Below are positions 43,747 through 52,908 of a DNA stretch of 64,000 nucleotides, one piece after another (position 1 is the stretch's first letter; each line of letters starts with the position of its first letter). The notes below the pieces were generated by a model. It was given only the letters and a program-made list of their open reading frames with translations. It searched no databases and was not told where the DNA came from. The stretch covers positions 2,604,001 to 2,668,000 of the forward strand of contig NZ_MTZV01000006.1 of assembly GCF_002362315.1 (NCBI RefSeq), given 5' to 3'. The position numbers and the translations under genes are program-made. This DNA is from Paraburkholderia acidicola. Lineage in GTDB: Bacteria; Pseudomonadota; Gammaproteobacteria; Burkholderiales; Burkholderiaceae.

Positions 43747-45825
43747 ATGTCCGAAACATCTTCCATCAAGCCGAGCGGTAGCAGTACTGATGCTGGGCCT
43801 TTTCACGCCGCTGAAATCGCCGTGCAGCGGCGTGCCGGCGTGACAGACGATGCAGACAGAAGCGGCAGGCGGGGGATTCGCCGGTATATGCCGGAGCAGC
43901 ATCGGCAGTTCTTTGCGGAGCAGCCGTTCATGGTATTCGGTGGTGTCGATGCCAGCGGACAGCCATGGGCAACGTTGCGCGTCGGTGCGCCTGGTTTCGT
44001 GTCGTCGCCGGATGCGCGCACGCTGCGGATCGAAGGCGGTGCATTGCCGGGTGATCCTCTTGCAGAAAGCTGGCACACAGGCGCGTTGATCGGCGGCCTT
44101 GGACTGCAACCGTCGACCCGACGACGCAATCGGGTCAACGGTAAAGTGTTGTCGGTGAATGGTGACATCGTTACGCTCGAAGTTTTGCAGAGCTTCGGCA
44201 ATTGCGCCAAATACATTCAGGGTCGCGCGCCCGAATTCGTTGCGCGTGGATCGGCTGGAGCAATGCCCGAAGTCGAATATGCGGTTGAATTAAACGCAAC
44301 GGACCGTGCGCTGCTGGCGCGCGCCGACACGTTCTTCATCGCCAGCGCGAATCTGACGAAAGAAGCGGATCTCGCGCGCGGTGTGGATGTTTCGCATCGC
44401 GGTGGTATGCCGGGCTTTGTTCGCATCGACGACGCGAACACGTTGACGACGCCCGATTTCAGCGGCAATCGCTTCTTCAATACGCTTGGCAATCTGACGC
44501 ACGATCCGCGTGCGGGTTTGTTGTTCGTCGATTTCGAGAGCGGTGATCTGCTTTACGTTGCAGCACGCGCCGAAATCATCTGGGAAGGACCGGAACTGGC
44601 GGAATTTCCGCTCGCCGAACGGTTGGTGCGCTTTCGCATTACCGAAGTGCGCCGTAGCCGAGCCGCTCTCCCGTTTCGCTGGTCCGCCGTGGATTACGCG
44701 CCTCAATTTCTCACCTTGAAACCCGCGCAAGAACCTGCTTCGTCTGTCTGGAGAAAACTGCGAGTCGCGGCGGTGCACGACGAAACACCGTCGATCCGCT
44801 CGTTCTATATGGAGTCGATCGACGATACGCCATTGCTGCCGTTCGAACCGGGCCAGTTCCTGCCGATCCGCGTGCCGGTAGAGGGTGTCGGCGCACCGCT
44901 GATTCGAACGTATACGCTTTCAGCGTCCAACGATGCACGGCGCTACCGCATCAGTGTAAAGCGCCAGGGCGTCGCGTCGAACTGGTTGCACGACCATCTT
45001 GCTGTCGGCATGAACATTGATACGATGACGCCACGCGGCGCATTCACCTATGATCATTCGGCTACGCGCGCGTCGGTATTCATCTCCGCGGGCATCGGCA
45101 TCACGCCGATGCTGGCGATGTTGCAGCACGCTATCGCGGCCCGCACGACGAAATCGCTCTACTTTTTTCACGGCGCGCGCAATGACAGCGAACGTCCGTT
45201 CAGCTCATATCTGAAGGAACTCGCGAGTCATCACGCGAACGTCTCGATGCATCTGTTCGATAGCGACAGCAACGGCGTGGTGGATTCGATGACCTCGCCG
45301 GGGCGCATTGACGTCGCCGCGCTCAAACGTCTGCTGCCATTCGATGATTACGATTTCTATCTGTGCGGCCCGGAAGCATTCATGCGCGACCTGTACGAAG
45401 GTTTGCGCGCGCTCAACGTGGCCGACGAGCGCATCCGGTTCGAGGCATTTGGTCCCGCAAGCGTAAAACGCACACCTGGCATCGCGTCGAGCACGACGGC
45501 GGAACAACTGAACGACGAATTCAGCAATGCAACGACGCAGCAAACGGGCGGCGCGGCCGTGACGTTCTCACGCACGCAACGCACGATGCAATGGTTGCCG
45601 AAAAACGGTACGCTGCTGGAATTCGCGGAAGCGTGTGGTATTGATGCACCTTCGAGTTGCCGTTCGGGGATATGCGGCACCTGTTCCACTCGCGTGCTAC
45701 AGGGTAGTGTGGCTTACGACGGTCCAACTGAAGCCGATATCGCACCAGGTCACGCGCTGATTTGCATGAGTCGACCGCTCGTCGACGAGAATGGATCGCC
45801 GCAAGCGTTAGCACTCGATCTTTGA
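43747..45825 (+). CDS. PNPOx-like domain fused to ferredoxin reductase and [2Fe-2S] ferredoxin
   Basis: 692 aa, cytoplasmic. Residues ~30-290 form a pyridoxamine-phosphate-oxidase-like flavin barrel (MPEQHRQFFAEQPFMVFGG, NRFFNTLGNLTHDPRAGLLFVDFESGD). ~335-560 is a ferredoxin-NADP reductase module (PGQFLPIRV, RTYTLSAS, FISAGIGITPMLAML, YDFYLCGPEAFM). ~600-692 is a plant-type ferredoxin with C638, C643, C646 and C673. ATG 43747 has AGGAA upstream. The composition suggests an NADH to Fe-S to flavin/acceptor chain on one polypeptide. Substrate unknown; linked to a GST and LysR. Confidence 0.85.
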   Translation: MSETSSIKPSGSSTDAGPFHAAEIAVQRRAGVTDDADRSGRRGIRRYMPEQHRQFFAEQPFMVFGGVDASGQPWATLRVGAPGFVSSPDARTLRIEGGALPGDPLAESWHTGALIGGLGLQPSTRRRNRVNGKVLSVNGDIVTLEVLQSFGNCAKYIQGRAPEFVARGSAGAMPEVEYAVELNATDRALLARADTFFIASANLTKEADLARGVDVSHRGGMPGFVRIDDANTLTTPDFSGNRFFNTLGNLTHDPRAGLLFVDFESGDLLYVAARAEIIWEGPELAEFPLAERLVRFRITEVRRSRAALPFRWSAVDYAPQFLTLKPAQEPASSVWRKLRVAAVHDETPSIRSFYMESIDDTPLLPFEPGQFLPIRVPVEGVGAPLIRTYTLSASNDARRYRISVKRQGVASNWLHDHLAVGMNIDTMTPRGAFTYDHSATRASVFISAGIGITPMLAMLQHAIAARTTKSLYFFHGARNDSERPFSSYLKELASHHANVSMHLFDSDSNGVVDSMTSPGRIDVAALKRLLPFDDYDFYLCGPEAFMRDLYEGLRALNVADERIRFEAFGPASVKRTPGIASSTTAEQLNDEFSNATTQQTGGAAVTFSRTQRTMQWLPKNGTLLEFAEACGIDAPSSCRSGICGTCSTRVLQGSVAYDGPTEADIAPGHALICMSRPLVDENGSPQALALDL

Positions 45826-45833
45826 TGGCTGTT

Positions 45834-45850
45834 CCAGTGTCTCCCACTGG
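45834..45850. terminator. Short stem-loop after the redox-fusion gene
   Basis: CCAGTG (45834-45839), 5-nt loop, CACTGG (45845-45850), nine bases after the stop. No U tract, so only a weak terminator call. Confidence 0.35.
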
Positions 45851-45902
45851 CGAAGACCGTCGACCACTACAACGCGTTGTTGCCCTGGAAGATGCCTGTC
45901 GA

Positions 45903-46790
45903 CTAATGTGAATCGCTCAGTACTTCGTTGACGACAGCCAGGGAGCTTTCAACCTCGCGTTGATTGCCATTATGCTTTGCCGCGACAATACATGCCCTCC
46001 ATAAAGCCCACCCGCGGGCACGATCCCACGTGCCGTTGTCAAAAGATAACTTGTTCCGGAACGTGGCGCGGCTTGTTCCGGAAAATTGAGTCCAGGCGAT
46101 TACGAGGTCGCACGCAGGATCGCCCACTGCTGAGCAACCAAAATCAATGACTGCACTTAACCGCCCATCGGTGACGAGCAGATTGCCGAACGCGACGTCT
46201 CCGTGAACCCATACGGGAGAGGCTTGCCAGTCGGACTGCAGGGCAACATTCCACAACCGCTCGACTGCACTCGCATCGATATGGTCGCGAAGTTCAATGA
46301 GGGCTTCTCGAATTTCCTGATCGTAGACTGCCAGCTGCCCGCCTCGATGGAAATTGTGCGGCCCTGCCAGAGGCCCATCCTCAACATCAATCTGGTGAAG
46401 CGCGTCGAGAAACTCAGCAAGAGAGCCGGCGAATTGATTCATGTCTTTGATCAATTCTGCTTTTGCCGGCTCGCCTTCGATCCATCTATAAATGGACCAT
46501 GACCATGGATAGCCGTTGTCTGGCATTCCCCTAACCAGGGGTGTTGGAATCGGGAGAGGCAATTGTGATGCCAATTTCGGGAGCCACCGATGTTCCTTCT
46601 CCACTTGAGCAGCGTATGCAGGGCCACTCGGCATCCTGACCAGCATATCGTTACCCAAACGGAAGGTCCGGTTGTCCCATCCCCCTGGTTTCACCATCTG
46701 CACCGGTAGATTCCCCCATTCGGGAAATTGCGCCTGGATCAATCGATGAACAAGCTGGTCGTCGATTTGCACGCGATTGGTATCTTGCAT
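45903..46790 (-). CDS. Aminoglycoside phosphotransferase (APH)-family kinase
   Basis: 295 aa. Kinase motifs: VHGDVAFGNLLV (H196, D198, N203) and the metal site VIDFGCSAVGDP (D216); the N-lobe has WDNRTFRLG and LVRMPS. The family includes aminoglycoside and macrolide kinases as well as metabolic kinases; this one resembles the broadly distributed chromosomal type, so resistance should not be assumed. ATG 46790 has a poor ribosome site. Composition is somewhat lower in GC than its neighbours. Confidence 0.88.
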   Translation of the reverse strand: MQDTNRVQIDDQLVHRLIQAQFPEWGNLPVQMVKPGGWDNRTFRLGNDMLVRMPSGPAYAAQVEKEHRWLPKLASQLPLPIPTPLVRGMPDNGYPWSWSIYRWIEGEPAKAELIKDMNQFAGSLAEFLDALHQIDVEDGPLAGPHNFHRGGQLAVYDQEIREALIELRDHIDASAVERLWNVALQSDWQASPVWVHGDVAFGNLLVTDGRLSAVIDFGCSAVGDPACDLVIAWTQFSGTSRATFRNKLSFDNGTWDRARGWALWRACIVAAKHNGNQREVESSLAVVNEVLSDSH

Positions 46791-47202
46791 ACTAGCCCAA
46801 CGTGATGATGACAGCGGGCGCTGAGGTTACCGCGCTCGCTGGCAGCCCCTCGGAGAGGGGCCGTTAATCCATCGCTTACAGTTCGACTACCGCTCTGCCA
46901 TTAGCAGGTCCACTATTCACACCGCATCCCATTTCTGATTGCGCCAATAAATACACAAGCACGACACGATGAATATGTGTCGCGCATCCCTGCGTCGAAT
47001 CGGGCGGGGTAGAGTGACATTCATCTCTTTGGCACACGACGGCTCCTGGTTGCTGTGAATAGAAAGGCGTACTGGTCATCGCCTTGTCTCGCACCGCAGC
47101 ACGACACTCAATCGCGTTGTTCATTTCTGCTTGTGTAGTTATCTGCTCGCGATTCATAGAGCATCCCTGTTCGCAACTTTAAAAAAGAGGGGAGACGTTC
47201 CC
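46791..47202. other. 412-bp interval between kinase and GH16 genes
   Basis: Contains a perfect hairpin GCCCCTC-GGA-GAGGGGC at 46845-46861 and one doubtful small minus-strand frame (46876-47157). Otherwise lower-GC DNA without clear signals apart from the GH16 ribosome site (GAGGGGAG). Confidence 0.4.
46876..47157 (-). CDS. Possible small cysteine-containing protein, 93 aa
   Basis: Low-confidence gene. ATG 47157 is preceded by AGGG at seven bases, and a GC hairpin lies 15 bp past the stop. The product has five cysteines and no signal, membrane segment or known family. Third-position codon use is mixed, unlike the neighbouring strong genes. Confidence 0.25.
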   Translation of the reverse strand: MNREQITTQAEMNNAIECRAAVRDKAMTSTPFYSQQPGAVVCQRDECHSTPPDSTQGCATHIHRVVLVYLLAQSEMGCGVNSGPANGRAVVEL

Positions 47203-48534
47203 ATGATTGATTCGAGTGGCATCACATCCAGCAAACGTTCCCGGACGATACGTGCGCTTTGCACCGTTTCGTCGACCCTGGCATTACTGATTACCACCAG
47301 CGCGCCACTTCATGCGCAGACCTGGACCATTCAATGGAGTGACGAATTCAACGGCGCGGCCGGCGCTGCGCCCGACTCCACCAAATGGACCTACGATACG
47401 GGCGGCGGCGGTTGGGGCAATGGAGAACTAGAAACGTATTGTTCGCCTTACTCGAGGACCGCACCATGCGATCCGAATAGTTCCAACATCTACCAGGACG
47501 GCAGCGGCAATCTGATCATCAAGGCGATCAACAACGGCGGCACGTGGACCTCGGGTCGCATGAACACGTCTGGAAAAGAAGCGTTTCAGTACGGACGCAT
47601 CGAGGCCCGTATGAAGCTTCAGGTAGCGGACGGTTTCTGGCCCGCGTTCTGGATGCTCGGCAACAATATCGGCTCGGTCGGCTGGCCCGCATCAGGTGAG
47701 CAGGACATCATGGAATGGGTACAAAGCTACGGGCCGAACAAAACGTCTTCTACGGTTCATGGGCCGGGCTATTCGGGGGCAAACGGCATCGGTAGCCAGT
47801 TCACTTTCCCAAATGGTGGGCGCGTGGATGACACCAGTTATCACACCTACGGTGTGATCTGGACGCAAAACATGATGCAGTTCTACCGCGATAATCCGGA
47901 GCAGCCGTACTTCACGATTACGCCGTCCAATATCCCGGCTGGCACACAATGGGTTTTCAATCAGCCTTTCTACGTGCTGCTGAATCTTGCGATCGGTGGT
48001 GGCGGATTTCCGGGCACGACGGATGGCAGCACGCCGAGTACGGGCACGATACTCGTCGACTATGTGCGGGTGTATCAGCCGGGCAGTGCGATCGATAGCA
48101 GCGCCTGGTACACGGTCAGCAACCAGAATAGTGGTGCCTGCGTCGATGCTGCGAGCTGGGGTACCGCCAACGGCACCGTCGCCCAGCAATGGAGTTGCGG
48201 TGGGAGTCAATACAACCAGGAATGGCAACTCACGCCCACCGATAGCGGTTACTACACGATAACGAACCGCAATGCGGCGCTGGTGTGGGATGTCACAGGC
48301 GGCCCATCGGCCACCGCGAGCGGCGCCCTGATCCAGCTATGGGCTTCCGGTGGCGGCACCAATCAGCAATGGATGCCCGTGTCGAATGGCAACGGCACCT
48401 ACAAGTTCGTTGCGCGCAACAGCGGTCTTTGCCTGGATGTGCCGTCTGCGTCCACGGCCAATGGCGTGCAGTTGCAGCAGTACACCTGCAACGGTAGCGC
48501 GGCGCAATCTTTCGTCCTGACGCAACAGCCTTAA
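47203..48534 (+). CDS. Secreted GH16 endo-beta-glucanase with ricin-type lectin domain
   Basis: 443 aa. Signal peptide with cleavage near APLHA|Q (~38). GH16 domain ~40-295 with the catalytic EQDIME (E166 nucleophile, D168, E171 acid/base) and WPAFWMLG, as in laminarinases that cut beta-1,3-glucan. A ricin/CBM13 beta-trefoil follows (~303-443) with its QxW-type repeats (QEW, QQW, QSF) and CVDAAS and CLDVPS strands. ATG 47203 has GAGGGGAG; frame opens upstream at 47131. Likely attacks fungal or plant polysaccharide outside the cell. Confidence 0.92.
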   Translation: MIDSSGITSSKRSRTIRALCTVSSTLALLITTSAPLHAQTWTIQWSDEFNGAAGAAPDSTKWTYDTGGGGWGNGELETYCSPYSRTAPCDPNSSNIYQDGSGNLIIKAINNGGTWTSGRMNTSGKEAFQYGRIEARMKLQVADGFWPAFWMLGNNIGSVGWPASGEQDIMEWVQSYGPNKTSSTVHGPGYSGANGIGSQFTFPNGGRVDDTSYHTYGVIWTQNMMQFYRDNPEQPYFTITPSNIPAGTQWVFNQPFYVLLNLAIGGGGFPGTTDGSTPSTGTILVDYVRVYQPGSAIDSSAWYTVSNQNSGACVDAASWGTANGTVAQQWSCGGSQYNQEWQLTPTDSGYYTITNRNAALVWDVTGGPSATASGALIQLWASGGGTNQQWMPVSNGNGTYKFVARNSGLCLDVPSASTANGVQLQQYTCNGSAAQSFVLTQQP

Positions 48535-48550
48535 AGCAAACAAAGGATGA

Positions 48551-48580
48551 GGTGCCGGCTAGCGCTGAGCGGCCGGCACC
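48551..48580. terminator. Stem-loop between convergent GH16 and reductase genes
   Basis: GGTGCCGGC (48551-48559) pairs perfectly with GCCGGCACC (48572-48580), 12-nt loop, 17 bp after the GH16 stop and 5 bp beyond the reductase stop. A bidirectional terminator is likely despite the absence of a U run. Confidence 0.6.
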
Positions 48581-48585
48581 GAACC

Positions 48586-49830
48586 TCAGACCAACTCGAA
48601 ACGCAATCCGGCTTGCTGAACGAGACGCTTGATGAAGCGCTCGTCGAACATCGTGGCAGGCGTCCAGAAACCCCCGGGCCGTCCGACCTTGATATCGTCC
48701 TTGATGTAGTCGAGCGCGAGACCGATCGCCGCCTGGCCGAGCATCTTGCTGGTGGAGCCGTAACCCGGATCGCGGTCTCCGGTTACTTTCACACGCACGG
48801 TTCGTCCGTCATCGGTCCGGCCAAAGAAACGTAAATCGTAGCGGCCGGCCAGTTGAGCCGCGGGGCTGGGGCCTTCGCCGGGCTTCGGCAACAGGAAGCG
48901 TTCCATCAGGATGCGTATCGGTTTGGCGATCACGCCTGCCATGAACACACCCAGGCCGGCCACCACCGCCAGGGCGGACAAGCGGCCTTTGATACCCGTG
49001 CCGGTCATGATGGCTTCGTCATACGTGAACTGGTTGCCGTATGCCTTATCCGCAAGCGCATTGGAGCGATGAACGACACGCTCATTGATGGCGGACATGA
49101 CGAAGGGGGCGATCCACGCACCGTAGTCGGCATCGAATTCGGCGGATTTCACGTAGTGCTGGCGCACGGTGAAGCCGTGATCTTTGGGGCACAGCGAATA
49201 GGGGTTGAGCAGTTCCTTGCGCACGGCGGGACTGGCTACGGCTTCCTGAACGAGATTGATCACGCTGGCCACCGTACCGCCTGACGCGCCGCCCTTGAGC
49301 GTCCTGATGCGCAGCTTCACGTGGGTAGCCGGTATGCCCCACTGTTGCATCGCCTGTTGCTGCAGGAAATAGACGCCCATGTCCGAGGGCACCGAGTCGA
49401 AGCCACAGCAATGAACGATACGTGCTCCCGACTGCCGGGCAGCGGGCTCATACTTTTCGATCATCTTCCTGATCCACTGCGTTTCACCGGTGAGATCGCA
49501 GTAGTCCGTACCGCTTTGCGCGCAGACCTTGACCAGCGGTTCACCGTATAACGCGTAGGGACCGACGGTAGACACGACGACCCGTGTTCGTGCGCACATG
49601 GCTTGCAGTTGAGCTTCGTCGGCTGCGTCGGCGACGATGATTGGCAGGGACTGGCCTGCCGCGCCCAGCGAATCTCTCACGCTCTTGAGCTTGCTTTCGG
49701 ATCGGCCGGCAATCGCCCAGCGCAAGGTCTCCGTCCCACTCGATAAGTATTCGCAGAGATACCGCGTCAGGATCTGTCCAACGAAACTCGTGGCGCCAAA
49801 CACGACGAGGTCATAGTCACGAGCGGTCAT
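48586..49830 (-). CDS. Saccharopine-dehydrogenase-like trans-acting enoyl reductase family protein
   Basis: 414 aa. Rossmann loop VVFGATSFVGQILTRYL at the N-terminus, AIAGRSESKLK, VVSTVGPYALYGEPLV and the YCDLTGETQWIRKMI segment typical of the family; the C-terminal half has hydrophobic patches (VVAGLGVFMAGVIAKPI), suggesting membrane association. In mycobacteria relatives reduce polyketide-derived lipids. ATG 49830 has AAGGA. Neighbours are a BVMO and a PF10118-like protein, so a lipid or ketone pathway is possible. Confidence 0.86.
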   Translation of the reverse strand: MTARDYDLVVFGATSFVGQILTRYLCEYLSSGTETLRWAIAGRSESKLKSVRDSLGAAGQSLPIIVADAADEAQLQAMCARTRVVVSTVGPYALYGEPLVKVCAQSGTDYCDLTGETQWIRKMIEKYEPAARQSGARIVHCCGFDSVPSDMGVYFLQQQAMQQWGIPATHVKLRIRTLKGGASGGTVASVINLVQEAVASPAVRKELLNPYSLCPKDHGFTVRQHYVKSAEFDADYGAWIAPFVMSAINERVVHRSNALADKAYGNQFTYDEAIMTGTGIKGRLSALAVVAGLGVFMAGVIAKPIRILMERFLLPKPGEGPSPAAQLAGRYDLRFFGRTDDGRTVRVKVTGDRDPGYGSTSKMLGQAAIGLALDYIKDDIKVGRPGGFWTPATMFDERFIKRLVQQAGLRFELV

Positions 49831-49997
49831 GGAAGGGTCCTTGGAAGCGGGTGGGTTGGGGTATCGGTAGCGGCTGGAATTGGTTGGTTAATAGCCGTTA
49901 GCCAGCACTTTAAGATTAAAGACGACTGTAAGGTCAAGCGGTCGGGTAGAGGAGCAAGTCAGTTCTTTCTGTTAGTGCCCATACGACAGCCGCTTCC

Positions 49998-51263
49998 TCA
50001 CTCCGTGCCATCCGCCTCAGGCCGCGTCCACGCGAGCACTTCAAGCGCCGCGCCGACATCGAGCCGCTGATCGGCAAGCGGACGCGGCAACAGCGCTTCT
50101 GCACGCTCAAGCCGTCGCAGCAGGGTATTGCGATGCGTATGCAGGGCGTCGGCCGTTGCGGTCACGTTGCAACCATGTTGCAGAAACGCGCGCAACGATC
50201 GCTGCAGCGTGGGCGAAGCGTTTGCCAGTTCCCCTAACGTCTGGCTGATGAAATAACGCGCGCCTTTGGTGTCCTGCGTCATCAACGCGACGAGACGGAT
50301 CTGCTCGATGCTGACCACGGCAGCTGGCGCGTTCAATCTGCCGAGCACGCGCTGCACGGTGAGCGCTTCGAGATGTGAGCGACGAAATCCATCGATGCCG
50401 TGCCCCGACGATCCCATCGCGATGCGCACATCCGGCAACGTGCGCAGTGTCGCCTCGAGGTACTGCCGGTCCACGCGCGTCCCCCCCGAGCACCAGACCC
50501 AGAGCGTGGCCGGACCGGCCAGGATGATGAGCGGCTGCGGCGCCGACAGACTGCTCGCCAGCGCCTTCGCTGCTTCCTCCAGACGATGCAATTCCGGAGT
50601 CGCCGCTTCGCTCCAGATCAGCGCGCCGTAGTGCGCCTGCTCCAACGGATACCCCAGCCGGTTGCTCGCTGACGGCGCACTGACCTGGCCGTTTTCGAGG
50701 ATCAGCGTTACCAGCTCGCGTCGCTCGACGTGGCTGTCGCGCTGCCGCGCCTCGCGTTCTTCTTGCACGACGGCACTCATCGCCAGCATGTTGGCGTCGA
50801 TGAATGCGCTGATCGAACGTGCCGAGACGTCGAGCAGTTCTTCGAGTAACGATGGATCGCGGGTCAACTGGAAGGCGATCTGCATCCAGAGCCGCCATGC
50901 AACGGTTTGGACCGCTCGGGCCGAACTCATCATCAGTGCCGCCATGCCGCGTCGGGCCAGCTCACGCGCGTTGTGTTCCATGTCGGGCGTGATGTAGGGC
51001 GGTACGGGCTGGCCCGGATGCAGGATGTTGGCGGACGCCCAATGCACGACGCCAGCGCGATAAATGCGGCGCGCGGAAGCGAACATGACCGGATCTTCCG
51101 CTACCGATTGCCCGGCGAATTCCGGGCTTCTCGCCGCATCCAGCTCTTTCATCGATTCTGGCGGCAACGCCAGCGCGATTTCGGCGCCGCGGCGCAAAAG
51201 CTCGCAAACCTCGGGCGAGGGGGCTGGCCACGTGGTGTCGGAGAACGCAGGAAAGGTGGGCAT
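49998..51263 (-). CDS. PucR/CdaR-type transcriptional regulator
   Basis: 421 aa from ATG 51263; a TTG at 51293 in frame would add ten residues and neither has a good ribosome site. C-terminal PucR HTH: LRAFLQHGCNVTATADALHTHRNTLLRRLERAEALL. The middle (~150-340) is a GGDEF-like sensory fold without catalytic motifs. Divergent from the flavin monooxygenase gene, which it probably activates. Confidence 0.88.
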   Translation of the reverse strand: MPTFPAFSDTTWPAPSPEVCELLRRGAEIALALPPESMKELDAARSPEFAGQSVAEDPVMFASARRIYRAGVVHWASANILHPGQPVPPYITPDMEHNARELARRGMAALMMSSARAVQTVAWRLWMQIAFQLTRDPSLLEELLDVSARSISAFIDANMLAMSAVVQEEREARQRDSHVERRELVTLILENGQVSAPSASNRLGYPLEQAHYGALIWSEAATPELHRLEEAAKALASSLSAPQPLIILAGPATLWVWCSGGTRVDRQYLEATLRTLPDVRIAMGSSGHGIDGFRRSHLEALTVQRVLGRLNAPAAVVSIEQIRLVALMTQDTKGARYFISQTLGELANASPTLQRSLRAFLQHGCNVTATADALHTHRNTLLRRLERAEALLPRPLADQRLDVGAALEVLAWTRPEADGTE

Positions 51264-51384
51264 TTTGGGTGGTTTAGCACCATACAGGTTCAATGTCGGT
51301 GCATTTTAACCCTAGGATGTGACCCCGGTAGTCAATAACATGTCCCCAGTTGCAATTGGGTTGCAGCCCTGTCGAGGAGACTTC

Positions 51385-52908
51385 ATGACCGTCCATTCCA
51401 TCCTGCCCTCCGATCACGTCGAGGTGCTGATCGTCGGCGCCGGCATTTCCGGCATCGGCATGGCCCGTTATCTGAGCGACGCACACCCCGGCAAGCGCTA
51501 TCAGATTCTGGAAACGCGCAGCGAACTGGGCGGGACCTGGAGCCTGTTTCGCTACCCGGGCATCCGTTCGGATTCGGATCTGTACACCTTTGGCTACGCG
51601 TTCAAACCATGGACTAATGAAAAGTCGATTGCGGATGCCGCATCGATCCTCGAGTACCTGCGGGAAGCGGCACGCGAAGGCGACGTCGAACGACACATCC
51701 GCTTCGGCCAGCGAGTGATCTCCGCGAACTGGCGAAGCGCCGAAGCACAGTGGGAAGTGATCGTGGAGGCAGTGGCCACCGGTGCGCGCAGAACGATGAC
51801 CTGTCGATGGTTCTTCTGCGCCGGCGGTTACTACCGGTACGAACAAGGCTTTACGCCTAAGTTCGAAGGTCTGGAGCATTTCAAGGGGCAGGTGATCCAT
51901 CCGCAGCACTGGCCCGAAGATCTCGACTACACGGGCAAGAACGTCGTGGTGATCGGCAGCGGCGCGACGGCGATGACGCTGATTCCCGCGATTGCACCAA
52001 AGGCCGCGCACGTCACCATGCTTCAGCGCACGCCGACGTACGTACTCAGTTTGCCGTCGCGCGATCATCTTGGGAACGCACTGCACCGGATCTTGCCCAG
52101 CGGGCTCGCGCACGCGTTGATTCGCCGCAAGAACATCAGTCTGTCGCGCGGTATCTGGCGCTTTTGCAAACGCTATCCGCAGGCTGCCCGGAAGCTGATC
52201 CGCTACGCGAACAGGAAGAGCCTGCCGGCAGGCTATCCGGTCGACGAGCATTTCAATCCGCCCTATAACCCCTGGGACCAGCGTGTGTGCGCGGTGCCTG
52301 ACGGCGACATGTTCAGGGCGCTGAGGAAAGGCAAGGCATCGGTTGTCACCGATCACATCGATACGTTTACCGAAACGGGAATCCGCCTGAAGTCCGGGCG
52401 CGAATTGAATGCCGACATCGTTGTGACTGCAACCGGTCTGAATGTGCAACTCTTCGGCGGGATCTCGCTGGCGAAGGACGGCGAGCCGATCGATCTCAGC
52501 AAGGCTGTCGCCTACAAGGGCTTGATGCTCTCCGGTATTCCGAACTTTGCTTTTGCGATCGGTTACACGAATGCCTCGTGGACGCTCAAGGTCGGACTGG
52601 TGTGCGAGCACTTCTGCCGACTGCTTACCTACATGGATGAGAAGGGCTATGCGATCTGCCAACCCGTCGCGCCCGAGGGTTTGCCGACCCGCCCGTTGCT
52701 CGACTTTGGCGCGGGCTATGTGCAACGGGCGCTGGATAAGTTGCCGCGTCAGGGGCCCGGTGCGCCGTGGGTGATGTCAATGGATTACTTCGATGACGTG
52801 AAGCTTCTTCGCAAGGGAGCGGTGGCCGACAAGGCGCTCGCCTTCACGTCGGTGCCTGCGTCGCAGAGCGCGTCGCCAGTTCGTCGTGTTGCAGGAGGTG
52901 CGAAATGA
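51385..52908 (+). CDS. Flavin-containing (Baeyer-Villiger type) monooxygenase
   Basis: 507 aa. FAD loop GAGISG (18-23), NADPH loop GSGATA, and the type I BVMO fingerprint F-x-G-x3-H-x3-W-P at 166-177 (FKGQVIHPQHWP). Oxidises ketones to esters or lactones, or N/S centres. ATG 51385 has GAGGAG; the frame opens at 51319. Stop overlaps the next gene as ATGA. Divergent from PucR; the cluster with a PF10118-like protein and an SDR recalls mycobacterial and acinetobacter lipid/ketone oxidation sets. Confidence 0.9.
   Translation: MTVHSILPSDHVEVLIVGAGISGIGMARYLSDAHPGKRYQILETRSELGGTWSLFRYPGIRSDSDLYTFGYAFKPWTNEKSIADAASILEYLREAAREGDVERHIRFGQRVISANWRSAEAQWEVIVEAVATGARRTMTCRWFFCAGGYYRYEQGFTPKFEGLEHFKGQVIHPQHWPEDLDYTGKNVVVIGSGATAMTLIPAIAPKAAHVTMLQRTPTYVLSLPSRDHLGNALHRILPSGLAHALIRRKNISLSRGIWRFCKRYPQAARKLIRYANRKSLPAGYPVDEHFNPPYNPWDQRVCAVPDGDMFRALRKGKASVVTDHIDTFTETGIRLKSGRELNADIVVTATGLNVQLFGGISLAKDGEPIDLSKAVAYKGLMLSGIPNFAFAIGYTNASWTLKVGLVCEHFCRLLTYMDEKGYAICQPVAPEGLPTRPLLDFGAGYVQRALDKLPRQGPGAPWVMSMDYFDDVKLLRKGAVADKALAFTSVPASQSASPVRRVAGGAK

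Noticed and set aside
45903..46790. Antibiotic-resistance interpretation of the APH-family kinase
   Set aside because: The fold is shared with many metabolic kinases and no resistance-type neighbours or mobile elements are present.
51274..52725. 483-aa minus-strand frame opposite the monooxygenase
   Set aside because: Antisense shadow; the plus frame has FAD, NADPH and BVMO fingerprints.
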